From Phyto melanocephala (Eukaryota > Arthropoda > Insecta > Diptera > Rhinophoridae), in the NCBI GenBank assembly GCA_941918925.1, contig OW799233.1:48631341-48695340 (forward strand): 64,000 bases of DNA, read 5' to 3'. The position numbers were made by a program, and so were the translations under genes. Below are positions 46,433 to 57,499 of the stretch, piece after piece (position 1 is the stretch's first letter; each line of letters opens with the position of its first letter). The notes under the pieces are model-generated. The model was not told where the DNA came from, did no database searches, and worked only from the letters and a program-made list of their open reading frames with translations.

Positions 46433-48080
46433 TTTTATTTATTTATTTATTTATTTATTTTATTTGTCAATTCCTATACAACAAGATTTAATCTTATATT
46501 TAAAGTATAGGAAAGTAGTTTTTATAAATTAAAATTAGGGATTACACATTAATACAATTACATACACTTAGCTATATTATATTATTATTATTATATTATT
46601 AACTATAAAAAAAAATATATTATACTATAACAAATACATTACAATTAATAACAATTTACTGTTGTGCAAAAAAAAAATCAAATAAAAAATGTTTAAAGCT
46701 ATTTGCGTTGCTATTGAGTTGTTGAGTTTGGGGAAGAATATTCCAAAGACGCGCCGCGTGTATAAAGAAGTGCCATTCAGATACAAGAAGACGGTGTAAA
46801 GGAATTATAATCCTTTTCCCTCTAAGCGATCTGGCAAGCCTTATCTTGTCTATAAGATATTGAGGAGCTTCTGAATAAATAATCTTATGCAAAAATAATA
46901 GAACGCGTATGTTAAGAAGATTGTCAAAGGAAACACCGTAAAGTTGAGCGGAAAAATTAGAAGCATGGTCATATCTTCTCAAGCCATACACATATCTAAT
47001 TATGTTATTATATAAAACGTTTAATTTCCTTTTACTAATTGAGTCGCAGCTTGCAAAAAGCTCACAGCCGTAAATTAAACCTGGAAGAAGATAGGATTTT
47101 GCAAGAAGCTTCCTTATCCCTATGGGAGTAAAATATTGTGTCGGCCAAAGGCACCTTAGCTTAATGTAAATTTGGCCTACGAGTGTATTAACATGGTTTG
47201 TCCAAGTAAGTGTATTATTAAACACTATTCCAAGGTTTTTTGCAACATTAACGATGTTGATCCTTTCCCCATTTATTAGAATGTTAACATCGATAACAGG
47301 ATCGATCGTTTTCTTCCGAATTATTAGGCACTTTGATTTATGGGGGTTTAAACAAAGTCCATTCGCTGTTGCCCAACGAAAAATTCTATCCAAATCATCA
47401 TTAACCCTAACAACACTTTCATCAATAGATCGTACTGGACTGCTCAAATATAACTGTACATCATCTGCATACATGTGAACTTTGCAATGCAAAAGCTGTT
47501 TTGGCAAATCATTGGCATAAATTGAAAAAAGTAGTGGTCCCAGAATGGACCCTTGTGGCACACCTCTTGTTAAAGGTTTTAAAGATGATTGAAAATTATT
47601 AGAAGATACAAATTGCAAACGATTCGAAAGATATGAAGACAAAAGACGTGTTGAATTGTTAGAGAAATTAAAGAAGTGCCGAAGCTTGTTGCAAAGTGTT
47701 CCATGGTCAACAGTGTCGAAGGCTTTTGAGTGGTCAAGAAGAATTAAGAAATTTAATTTTCCTTCATCCAGTTCACGTCGTATATTTTCAGAGACATCCA
47801 ATAAGGCAGATACACAGCTATGGTTAGAGCGAAAACCTGATTGATTTTCAGACAATAATTTTTTCCCTTTTATATGTCCCGAAATTTGAATTTGTAGAAT
47901 CTTTTCTAGCACCTTAGACAAATAACACAAGATAGCTATTGGCCTAAATTCTGAATTTGTTTTCGGTATAGGAACTACCCTTGCACATTTCCATCTGTTC
48001 GGAAAAGTACTGGTCATTATTATGGTGTTAAATAAATGTGTTATATATGGCAGGAGTACTGGAAGTAATATCTGAATAAA
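46433..48080 (-). mobile_element. 5'-truncated non-LTR retrotransposon with intact reverse-transcriptase ORF
   Basis: The frame is open from about 48080 to the stop at 46656; the internal Met at 48017 gives 453 residues. The reverse-transcriptase blocks appear in order: FRPIAILCYLSKVLEKIL, FLILLDHSKAFDTVDHG with the first Asp, RGVPQGSILGPLLFSIYAND, and MYADDVQLYL with the catalytic YADD. Then come GLCLNPHKSKCLII and NLGIVFNNTLTW. The C-terminal region includes WHFFIHAARLWNILP and no RNase H domain, as in CR1/Jockey-type elements. A (TTTA)n tail at 46433-46465 marks the 3' end. The endonuclease half is lost by truncation. No internal stop suggests a recent insertion. Confidence 0.88.
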
Positions 48081-48099
48081 TTTTTTTTTGCTTTTTGGT

Positions 48100-48700
48100 C
48101 AATAGATTTGTAATAAAGGAAAATGAAGGTGACACGCCCACATCCCATCCAAAGAATTGTTTTAACTTCTATAATTTTTCTTTGGACAAAAATTATAATT
48201 CCAGAAAATTTAGGTGACACGCCCATTGTAACGACCACCTACTATATAACGTGTTGCCTTAAATTCATATAATTTCTCTATGGACAACGTTCTTATACAA
48301 TTTACTATTAATGAAATTTAAAGCTTATAAAAGTGATAGGATTAGATATAAGACAATGAAATTTTGCATATAGAGCTTTCCGGTTAATTTTATTATAATG
48401 CAGAAAATAAAGGCGACATTCCCACTTTAACGCCACCTTTTAAACCGTATATTTTCTCTACGGACAAAGATTTTTGAAGAATAAAGGACTCTATTTTAAA
48501 GTTTAGTTCATTAGCAGAAATTATACGTATACGACTATCAATGAAACTCAAAAGCTCATAAAAATGACAAAATTTAAAAGTATGCTGATGAAATATATAG
48601 CTTTTTCGCTGATTTTATTGTAATGCCAGAAAATATGAGAATATATGAGAGGCATACTTTAACAGTCAGATATTAAACATAAATCATAAATCTTGAAATA
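48100..48700 (-). repeat. Family B repeat, internal fragment
   Basis: The phrases GTGACACGCCCAC, CACTTTAACGCC, TTCATATAATTTCTCTATGG and CAATGAAATTTTGCATATAG recur as diverged subrepeats. They match the interior of the copies at 10584 and 61441. The 5' break of the reverse-transcriptase element abuts it. Confidence 0.5.
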
Positions 48701-48907
48701 ATTCTTCCGTGCCAGAAATTTTTGGATACTGCACAAAGCAAAATCAACAGATCTAGAAACAAAACTTGTATGTTAAATTAGAACAGCCTGCCAACAAACA
48801 TGTTTTGTTTTGATTTCCGAAAACAAAATTTTGATGTCTTTATCTTCGGTATTGTAATAAAAATATCAAAATATTTAAACTTGCAAAAATTCATACATAT
48901 TTATTAT

Positions 48908-50148
48908 AAAAGGTTTTCCAATAGGGATGATATGATTATGAAGTGACGTTTCGGCCATTTTTAATATGTCATGATCTTTCATTTGTTTTTTGTTGTATTC
49001 AGTAGTATTTAAAATTGCATCATTAAGAGATATATGCACGAACAACGTTTACAAATTATTCAGTTTTATTATCAAAATAATCGTTCTCCACTTGCAACTT
49101 TTCGTGCGTTTTTTTGCCACTTTGTAGTCGTAATAATCGTTCAAATGTGCTCGTTATTCGTCGAATTGTTGAAAATTTTGAGCCTACATTTTTTTTACAC
49201 AATGTTCAAGTGATAAATAACCGCTCCAAGTAATGCAAATATTGCTGCCGTTCAGGCAAATACTACTGACGATCGCAATTTGTCAAGACGTTATCAACAA
49301 TTGAAACTGTCTCAAACCACAACCTGCATAATTTTAAGAAGCATTTGGATTTGCATCCGTATAAGTAAAATGGTTTTCACTCAACAACTGAAGCCATTGG
49401 ATCACCGTAAACGTCGTGAATTTGCTCATTTTGCCTTGGAACAACTTAAAAACGATAACGACTATTTTAGGATAATCATCTTTTCCGAAGAGGCTCACTT
49501 TCATCTGAGTGGTGCAGTAAATAAATAGAACGGTCGATTATGGTGCGAAGAAAATCCACAATTTTTTTAGGAAAAACCATTACATTCAGCTAAATTGACA
49601 GTTGTCGTTTTTGGTATTGTGGAATCATCACTCCGTACTTCTTTCAAAATGAAGCTGGTAACACCGTTACTGTCAATGGAGAGCGATATAGATCGATGAT
49701 AATTAACTTTTTATGTCCGAAATTGCAAGGACGGGGCTACGTGCCACACAGCAAATGCAACAATTGAATTATTGTGAAAAAAGTTTGGAGATTCGATTTT
49801 GTGAATTTGTGATATTGAATGGCCTGCAAGAAGTTGTGACTTAGCACCGTTAAGCTATATCTTGTGGGGGTTATTTGAAGTCATTGGTCTTTCGAAAAAA
49901 AAACACTCTCTTCAAGCTTTACAAGTTAATATTAAACGTGCCATTCATGACATACAACTTGATTTAGTGGAAAAAGTGCTCGAAAAGTGGGTTCATCGAA
50001 TTCGTTCCTGCAGAAGAAGTCGTGGAGACCATTTGAATGCCGTTTTATTTAGAACTTAATTGTATCGATTGTACTTCACATTCATGAATTTGCTTAACAA
50101 TAAGTGTATTTTTTTTAATCATATCACTCTTATTGGAAAACCTTTAAG
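48908..50148 (+). pseudogene. Full-length but dead mariner transposon
   Basis: Terminal inverted repeats of about 30 bp begin AAAGGTTTTCCAATAGGGAT on the left and reappear inverted at 50117-50146, each beside a TA. The transposase starts at 49034 with MHEQRLQIIQFYYQNNRSPL and ends at 50059 after RSRGDHLNAVLFRT, the expected length of about 340 codons. It is broken by several frameshifts. At the first catalytic position the sequence reads FSEEAHFHL, with Glu replacing Asp. At the third, CDLAPLSYILWG has Ser where Asp is expected. It is therefore inactive on two counts. Confidence 0.8.
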
Positions 50149-50149
50149 G

Positions 50150-52145
50150 GGGATACGTTTTAAAAAGAAAATATTTTTTTACACGACTTTTGATGATTTA
50201 ATTTGTTTCGCCAGTAAGTGTAAATTTTAAAACACTGAAAACCCTTAAGCAACCAACTAACTTAATACAATCAATATATATTTGGATATTTCCGCAAATT
50301 TGCTTGATTATCGTTTGAAGGACAGCCATGTGTTAAAATGAATTCTTGTATGTCTTTGTACCAACTATTATTTGGTTCCATTCAGCCGTTTAAAAGTGAT
50401 TTAATAGCAAATATTCTAACATACAAAATTCTCATTTTTTATATCAGTAGGATGTATTGTACGTCTGTAAGGAATTTTTCCTCAGACTTAAATAATATAA
50501 AAAAATAAAAATTTGCACTAGCGACCATACAACTGTTGAGATGAATAAATCAAATACGCTTTATTCGAATGAAACTTGAGTAACATGGAAGCATATTTTT
50601 GAAACTCAGCAATTATTTAGCTGATATTTTAATCAACTTTTTCATCACTATTCCAATTCATTTGTTTATGAAATTAATTGAAAGACATTTAACATTGAAA
50701 TTTTTTTTTCGATGCAGTTTTTTGGCGCAACGTAAAATATCTCCAAAGTAAAAAACGCCAAATGGTCGTAAGTAATTCAACAGCTTGTAACAACGCAAAA
50801 AATTGGAGAAATTTTGCAATCATTGTATGTTAAGTTTATATTCTTTTAGCTGGAGTGATTTTAATTTTCTTAAAAAATTAGAGATAAACCCAACCTAAGC
50901 AAAATGACAAAAGCCTCACAAAATTTGTGTTTTTTGGGGCTATTTTTTATTTGACAATATTTATAATCTAGCCAATTGAATAACAAAATCTAATAACACA
51001 TTAAGCCTCGATAAAGTTAAAGTTTACATAAAGAGTTAATTCCCAAAGCAAGATGTTAACGCTACGCAATGAAAGTTAGACAGCCGGTTTATGACCGAAC
51101 GCATAAAATTGAAAATCTTATAAAAAAAAGGCATATATTGACTATTACTTTTAAAAAATCTGATGATGCTATTTTATAAAGAATAGTCTGCCAAACAAAA
51201 ATCTGCATTTCTTTTAAGATATATGTATATATATTCTTAGAAAAGATCGGTTGAAATCAGGTTAATATTGTGAAAGGAAAATATATGGTAATTTTGTTTT
51301 AATTCAGATATTTATATATCGAAGATGTTTCAAGCGGAAAAATCTGAGTGTCGATTTTATTTAAATCTAAAGTCTTGTTTTTAATTTAAAGGAAAATAAA
51401 AAGTTATTGCGTACATAGTTTGAGAGATATGAGTGCATCAAAAATGTCCTTAAAATTAAGCATTGGCTGTTTTCGTTGGAGAAAAACTCAGTTAGCTCGG
51501 TTTACCTCCGTGCTCTCAGTATAAAAAAACGAAAGGTAAAAGGCTCTTTTTTCATATTAGTTTAAAAATATTCACCAACTTTTGTCAATCTTTAAAAAAA
51601 ATCCAGATTTAGTAAAAAATAGTCACGAATATTGCACGCTAGTATTTGTAATAAAAAAGTTTTGCATACCTTAAGGCTTAACGTTTTAAAGAAATTTGAG
51701 TTATAAATTATAACAACAATTTCTTAATAAATTGTTGACAGCTGTTCTTAAAAGTTCATAAGAATAAAAAAGAAACAAAATCATATGTTTTAATAAAAGA
51801 AAATGTATAGAAGAAAACCGCTTAAATTGCAAACAAAATTTGCAACGAGTAAATAGTTAACGTTAATAAGTGTTGTAATAAAATTTAAAGCATACATAAT
51901 TCTAAAAATGATTTTATTTTCAGTGTCTTATAGTGAAATGTGCCAGTAACTTATTGATTGTGGTAGCAATGTCGTCAATAATGTAACAAATTTACTTTTG
52001 CTTACTATTGATGAAATTGAAATAGTGAAAAAGGCTGTTCAAAAGCGGGTTTTTGCTCTTTTTTTAAATCGTTGGGGAGAAGCGCACAAAATCAAATCTT
52101 ATTTCTTTCGGAAAAAGGTGACTTGGTTAGAATATAAATTCATCT
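50150..52145. other. No supported gene
   Basis: AT-rich intron sequence with no recognisable repeat or coding region. Confidence 0.4.
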
Positions 52146-52520
52146 TTAATAGGGGTGTGCCAAATTTAAACAAATTCTACTGAGAATTGCGCCCTATGCA
52201 TTGAGGAAAAAATTCGTGGAAAAGTTGGCGGTCCAAAGGAGGTACCCTAGGAGTCGACGGATTTCAACCAAAATTTGTAGTGCTCTTTTTCAGATCAACT
52301 TATGGACATCTGCTAAATTTTATCAAATTCCGTTGCGAATTACTACCCATACGTTGAGAAGAAAAATAAGCGAAAAAATGGGGGTCCAAGGGAGGTACCC
52401 CTAGGAGTAGACGGATTTAAACAGAAATTGGATCAACTAATAGACGTGTGCCAAATTTCGTCAAACTCTATAAAGATTACGACCTTTACATTGAGGAAAA
52501 AATTCGTGCAGTTAGATGCA
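52146..52520. repeat. Degenerate tandem repeat, unit about 155 bp
   Basis: GGAGGTACCCTAGGAGTCGA at about 52237 recurs as a near match at 52391. GTGCCAAATTT recurs at 52155 and 52447 with a weaker copy at 52313. TTGAGGAAAAAATTCGTG occurs near both ends. About 2.5 units are present. Confidence 0.55.
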
Positions 52521-52524
52521 GTTA

Positions 52525-54335
52525 GATGTATGAAGAAATACCACTGTGCGCCGTCTTCGCTTTAAACTTTGGTAAATACGAAACATTGTAAGTATTACAC
52601 ACTCCATATAACGCGGTGAGTTATTTTATGCAAAAAACTTTAATTTAGCGTATCCATCGTTTGGAATTTATCAGAGTTTAAAGTCCTTGTGCCCGGCAAA
52701 AGGCTATGGCTAAGCCGTCGGTTTGAATTGTTAGAACTTTAAATTCTCTAGGTCCAGCCAAAATCCGGCTGTCTACTACGACACTTTTTATGTTAGATCC
52801 TAATAACTTCCATTGAATTTACTATGTGTTTAATTGAAATCTGTTTCAAATTCATACGTTATCACGGCTTAATAAGGAGATTTATTTTTTCTCTTTTTTT
52901 TTATTTGTGGGTTTAAATATCTTAAAGAAAAGTCGCCTTAAAAATTTGAGCCATATTTCGTTTCAATATTTTTTTTTTTTTATTTCAAAATGAGACTGAC
53001 ATTTCGTTGTGAATAAGCCTAAAATTAAAGTCATTAGTGTTTTTTCATTTTAGGACTATTTTGCATGAGACCGCATCCCCAGCAGCTGAGCAGTTTTACT
53101 TAGTTTTTAGAACACCTTCATTATGTTTTATCAATAGGTGCTGTATTTGCTATTATAGCAGGATTTATTCATTGATACCACAATCAAACTCACAATCAAA
53201 TTTTTAATGTAAAATAAGTTTGAAAAACAATATTTTCATACAAGATTAATTGTTTAAGTCCTTCTCCGTTGTTCCAAGGGTATAGCTTCGTCATTTCGTT
53301 TAGATACAATATTTATTTGCAACCTTATAACGTATATTTTCTTAAACGCTAGAACACGAATGAGAATGCCCGTTTATCTGTCTGTCCCTGTGTCTGTTAA
53401 AATCAAGTTTCTTAAGCTTCCACATGTTGCACAACCCCATGTACGGTATCAATTTGTTAAGATATAATATAATGAATACGACTGCCTATGTTTTTTTTTT
53501 CATATTCGTAGAAAAACAATTAGAATTTTTAATTCTTTTTAGCAGTTTGAAGACATGTTAATATTTAGATACATGATGAGCCTCTGCGATCATCGAAAAT
53601 TTGGGCAAACCATTCGCTAACCGGCATGTTATATGCAAAAGAAAATTTTAACAAATATTTTTATTTTTAAAAACACTATACTTTGAGTTGTAGTCTCGGA
53701 AAAATATTCCAGAAACAAATGAGAAAAAACTGTTCTAAAAGAAAGCACGAAAATTCAATTATTTTCTAAAATTTACTATAAAAATCCCTTTTTTTCGTAA
53801 CCACAACTGGTCTTAATTTTGGCATTAAATGAAAGAGCTTATCAAGTAGAATATAATAGATTTTGAACAAATTTTATATCCAAGATTGAGTTAGAAGCCA
53901 AATTTAAAAAAAGGCATCTGAACTAAATTTTCGGATAAACTATTTTGTTCAATCTTCTCAATATGGGTATCAAAGAGGAGGGCCACATTGGCAGAATACA
54001 CTATAAACAAATTTCAAACTTTCGATGGACACCACAACAGAATGACCGATTTATATGTTTTTAAACGCCCCACGATATGAATATTAAACTAAAGAACTTG
54101 ACTAGTAGAACACAGTTTTCTCAAAAAAAAAAAAAATACTGCAAATTCAAATGGCATATCAACACATCAAGGCACGTCCTTAAAAATATTCTGCACGTCC
54201 TTAAAGTTATTCCGTAGAGGTCGCAATTGGTTGATCACAAATAATTTTTTATTATAATTTACATAAAACTTTCCAAATAGTCTTAAATTGGGTTTAAGAC
54301 TTTAACAATTATTAATGTGGAAGGGAATCAAAACT
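52525..54335. other. Intron upstream of shared exon, next to distal exon
   Basis: A worn family A-like piece with TATCTGTCTGTCCCTGTGTC lies near 53270-53440. The rest shows no supported feature. The splice donor of the distal first exon lies at its right edge. Confidence 0.4.
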
Positions 54336-54338
54336 CAC

Positions 54339-54758
54339 CTTAAATGTAGTATTGTCTACAATGGAACAATCTAAACCATTAAGAGCATAATCCTCCACGT
54401 CATTTAATGTTTGTTCTGCCTGTTGTGATTGCTGATGTTGATGTAGTGGCTGGTGCTGATGATCACTATAATTCTGTTCAATCTTTATCGTTGGACTTAA
54501 AGTAGTTAAACTATTGGATGATTGTATACCGGTAGCGGTAAAAGAGCCCTCTACTAAAATCGGGCCACTCGGTGCACAAGGTGCTGTGGAATTGGTTAAA
54601 GCTGCTGCAGCTGCGGCCGTTACCACTGACGATGACGAGGAGCCGTCGTGATAGGGCGTAACAACAAATGAAGGATATGAACGATACTGATGATACTCGG
54701 TATGAGAGTGTGGATGCGCCAGTTGTGGTCCTTTATACCAAGTACCATGCATAATCAT
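54339..54758 (-). CDS. Distal alternative first coding exon of a putative developmental transcription factor (rotund-like, tentative)
   Basis: This exon encodes 140 residues. The ATG at 54758-54756 directly follows an in-frame TAA, which fixes the open frame; a second ATG lies two codons on. The exon ends TTTAAG before a GTGAGT donor at 54338, after exactly 140 codons, so it leaves in phase 0. Visible features are an Ala run at about residues 48-53 after a Ser run, an IKIE motif at 91-94 that fits the SUMOylation consensus, and a His/Gln-rich stretch at 99-113. These are typical of low-complexity N-termini of fly transcription factors. It would splice over a 41-kb intron to the shared exon at 13099. 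No DNA-binding domain is present, so the identity is inferred. Rotund/squeeze-type factors are the best guess, from the shared exon. That the exon is coding is well supported; its name is not. Confidence 0.75.
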
Positions 54759-56470
54759 TTAAAAATTATGCAAATTGTTGTTTGGTTTAAGTAAATGATT
54801 AATTGACTTTTTTGTTTTAATTAATATTTCTCAAAAGACAAACACTTTTTTCCTTATGATTCTTATGATTGTATGAATTTTTTATCTTATAATTTTATAT
54901 TATTTTTTTAATACTTTATTGATTTTCTTTAAGATACAACGATTTTTTTAATTACTTTTTCTTAAAATGATTTTGAACTCACTAACTTAGCATTCACTTG
55001 ACTTTTGCACTAATTTAGCTTTTCAACCTTTTTGGATTTTCTCTAACGAACACAAAAAATTTGTTAATTTTTTGCAAAACATTTGTAATTGCAACCGGCT
55101 TTTTTTTAAATCGCTTTTTGTTCACCAAATAAGTACAACTTTTTGGCCATCAAATTGTTGACATTCAATAATTCATTGTGTTTTATATTTTCACAAAAAA
55201 AAACCTGATCGATTGTAATGATGCTTAAAATTAATTGTTGAATAAAAAACAAGAACGATCGATCGATCGATCCTTTAATAAACGCACAGAAGTTAAAACT
55301 TACAATTCGACAACAAGCAGCAAAAAAAAACCGCTCATTAACAGAAAAATGCAAAAAAGTACAAAAGAAAACTTATTAACTTGCACCACGCACAGTATGA
55401 AGAAAACACTTGAAACACATTCAAACATTTAATAAAAATCGCGCGCGCGTTTTTGGTCACAGTTTGCAAAAATGTTTCGCAGACTTTTTACTTTGTTTTA
55501 AGTTTCGTTTTCAAAGTGCTTCTGTTACACTTTTTTTTTTTTGTTCACCGAACGGGCACAAGTTTTGTGTGCACTATTCGAACAGTAAGTGCCTTGATGT
55601 GAAAAAGCTGTAGCTGCAGCAATTGGCAAAGGAACCAGACAAAAAATTGCTGCCAACTCGCAAGAATTCCGTACACGAATGCTGAGTATGAATTGAAAAA
55701 AATATTGAAATGCCTCGATGGCTTTTGCTACTGTTGGCTTTTTTCTCTAGTTTTTCCTTCTTTTGCTTTGAACAAAAAAAGAAAAAACCTGCCACAAAAA
55801 ACCATAACAGCAACATTACGGTGAGAGACAACAACAATGAGTAGCGATTCGTATAATGTGACTTTACTGCCGCCTCTTGACTATTTTTATTTAGTTTTTT
55901 TTTGCTTTGTTTCAGTTAAACTCTTTTTTTTCGGCTGTGATTGCTGTTTTGGTCCATGCTTTTGCGAGTGTATCTTTTTCTGTGGTATCCACACATTTAA
56001 AGCCGCCTCAGAAACATTAAGAGTTACACATACATTGCTTTTGGGTGGCTTATTGGAGCAAAAAAATTTACTCAAACACTTTTTTACTCTATTCAGCTAC
56101 TGTGTACATTTTTTTTGTGCTCCCCTAAAGATTTCTCCCAAACAGTAGCCAATATTGCGCATGCTCACATATCAAATCAAAGAGCATAAGACTGTTTGGG
56201 GCATTAAGAGATGTTTGGTTTCGAAACAGAAAATAAATTCACAAACGTATAACAATATAACGTACTTATATGTACGAATGTTGTTTAGAAAACCTAAAAA
56301 ATTTAGCCAGGCTTTTGATTTAGCTTTGACATTAAAATGAGCAACAGATTTAAGATTTTGAGTGCTTTTTTGTTGAATATTTTTGAAGTGGTGGTTATTT
56401 TGATAATGATTTCTTGATGTGATTTATAAAATTGGCGGGAAAATTGTGGTAATGTTTTGTTGCAGTGGTA
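54759..56470 (-). other. 5' flank of the distal first exon
   Basis: It should hold the 5' UTR and promoter of the long isoform. A (GATC)4 run at 55257-55272 and a (CG)5 run at 55440-55449 stand out in otherwise AT-rich DNA. No start site can be chosen from sequence alone. Confidence 0.4.
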
Positions 56471-56475
56471 TAACC

Positions 56476-56601
56476 CCCATACCTAAACAAGAGCGTTGAA
56501 CGTCAAGCGTTGGAGTTTTACATGTGTTTTGTTTTTGTTACAATAACAAAATACATGCAAAATTGCAACGCTTGACGCTCAACGCTCTTGTTTAGGTATG
56601 G
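56476..56601. mobile_element. 126-bp hairpin element, copy 2
   Basis: This copy differs from 11470-11596 at about three positions, one of which unpairs a base in the arm. It lies just upstream of the distal first exon region. The context outside the ends differs from copy 1 beyond a few bases. Confidence 0.8.
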
Positions 56602-56891
56602 CCCTAAGACAAATTGTGCTTTAAATTGGATAAAAACTATTGGGTTTTAATAACAAAAAAGGATTGTTAATTTACATAACATCGACTGTTGAAGCAAATA
56701 ATATCGTATTTACAGGCTTCTTAATACCCTTCACAATTAGGCATAGGAAATTGATTTATTTAATAAAAGTCTATAGATTATAAATCCTTACAGACCAGAA
56801 AAAATACATGTAAAAAATAAACTTAACGAATTACAAAAATTTAAGAACAGAATAATATTACGTTTAATTATATTAACATTTAAAGAAAAAT

Positions 56892-57494
56892 CTATGAAAT
56901 TATAAAGATCATTATAGTTTTTCGATATCTCCTTAGTGGGTCTGCATCAGCGTGGTTAGCTTGAAGACATCTAAGATAAAGAGGAGTAAAATTCCGAGTA
57001 GCTCTAAGTGGAACATAAAAGTTGATATTACTCAGCAAAAATTCAGAATTAACAGAACCATTTAATAAATTCACCATAAAAGTTACATTAAGCATAATTC
57101 GTCTACTTTCTAACGTTGGCAACTTAATTGTAGCAAGTCTAGTTGTGTACGGCAGAATGTTTCTATCAGGATCTCATGTTGTATGACCTAAACAATATAG
57201 AAGGAATTGTTTCTGAACAGATTCAATTCGATCCTTCTGAAAATTGGTATAAGGATCCCAAATAATAGATCCGAATTCTAGAATAGGTCTTACTAATGAG
57301 GAGTACAACCGTACAGTTGTTTGTGGTTCTGTAAACTCTTTAGCCCAACGTTTTATAAAAGCGAGAACACCACGAGATTTATTTACCATCATAACAATAT
57401 GGTTGTTGAAAGCTAGTTTAGGGTCAAGAAGAACGCCTAGATCCAGAAACCAGTTCAAGTTGATAACCACCCAGAAAAAAGAGACAACCAGCAT
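56892..57494 (-). pseudogene. Non-LTR reverse-transcriptase C-terminal fragment with one in-frame stop
   Basis: The minus-strand frame reads DLGVLLDPKLAFNNHIVMMV and GVLAFIKRWAKEFTEPQTTV, then LYSSLVRPILEFGSIIWDPY and RIESVQKQFLLY. This is the typical region after the YADD block. A TGA at 57176-57174 interrupts, and the same frame resumes through LPTLESRRIMLNVTFMVNLL to a stop at 56892. The upstream catalytic blocks are missing. It is a different family from the element at 46433. Confidence 0.75.
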
Positions 57495-57499
57495 AAATT

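Noticed and set aside
50146..50160. AAGGGGGATACG resembling the 3' end of the RNase H retrotransposon
   Set aside because: Too short, no target duplication, and it directly abuts the mariner terminal repeat.
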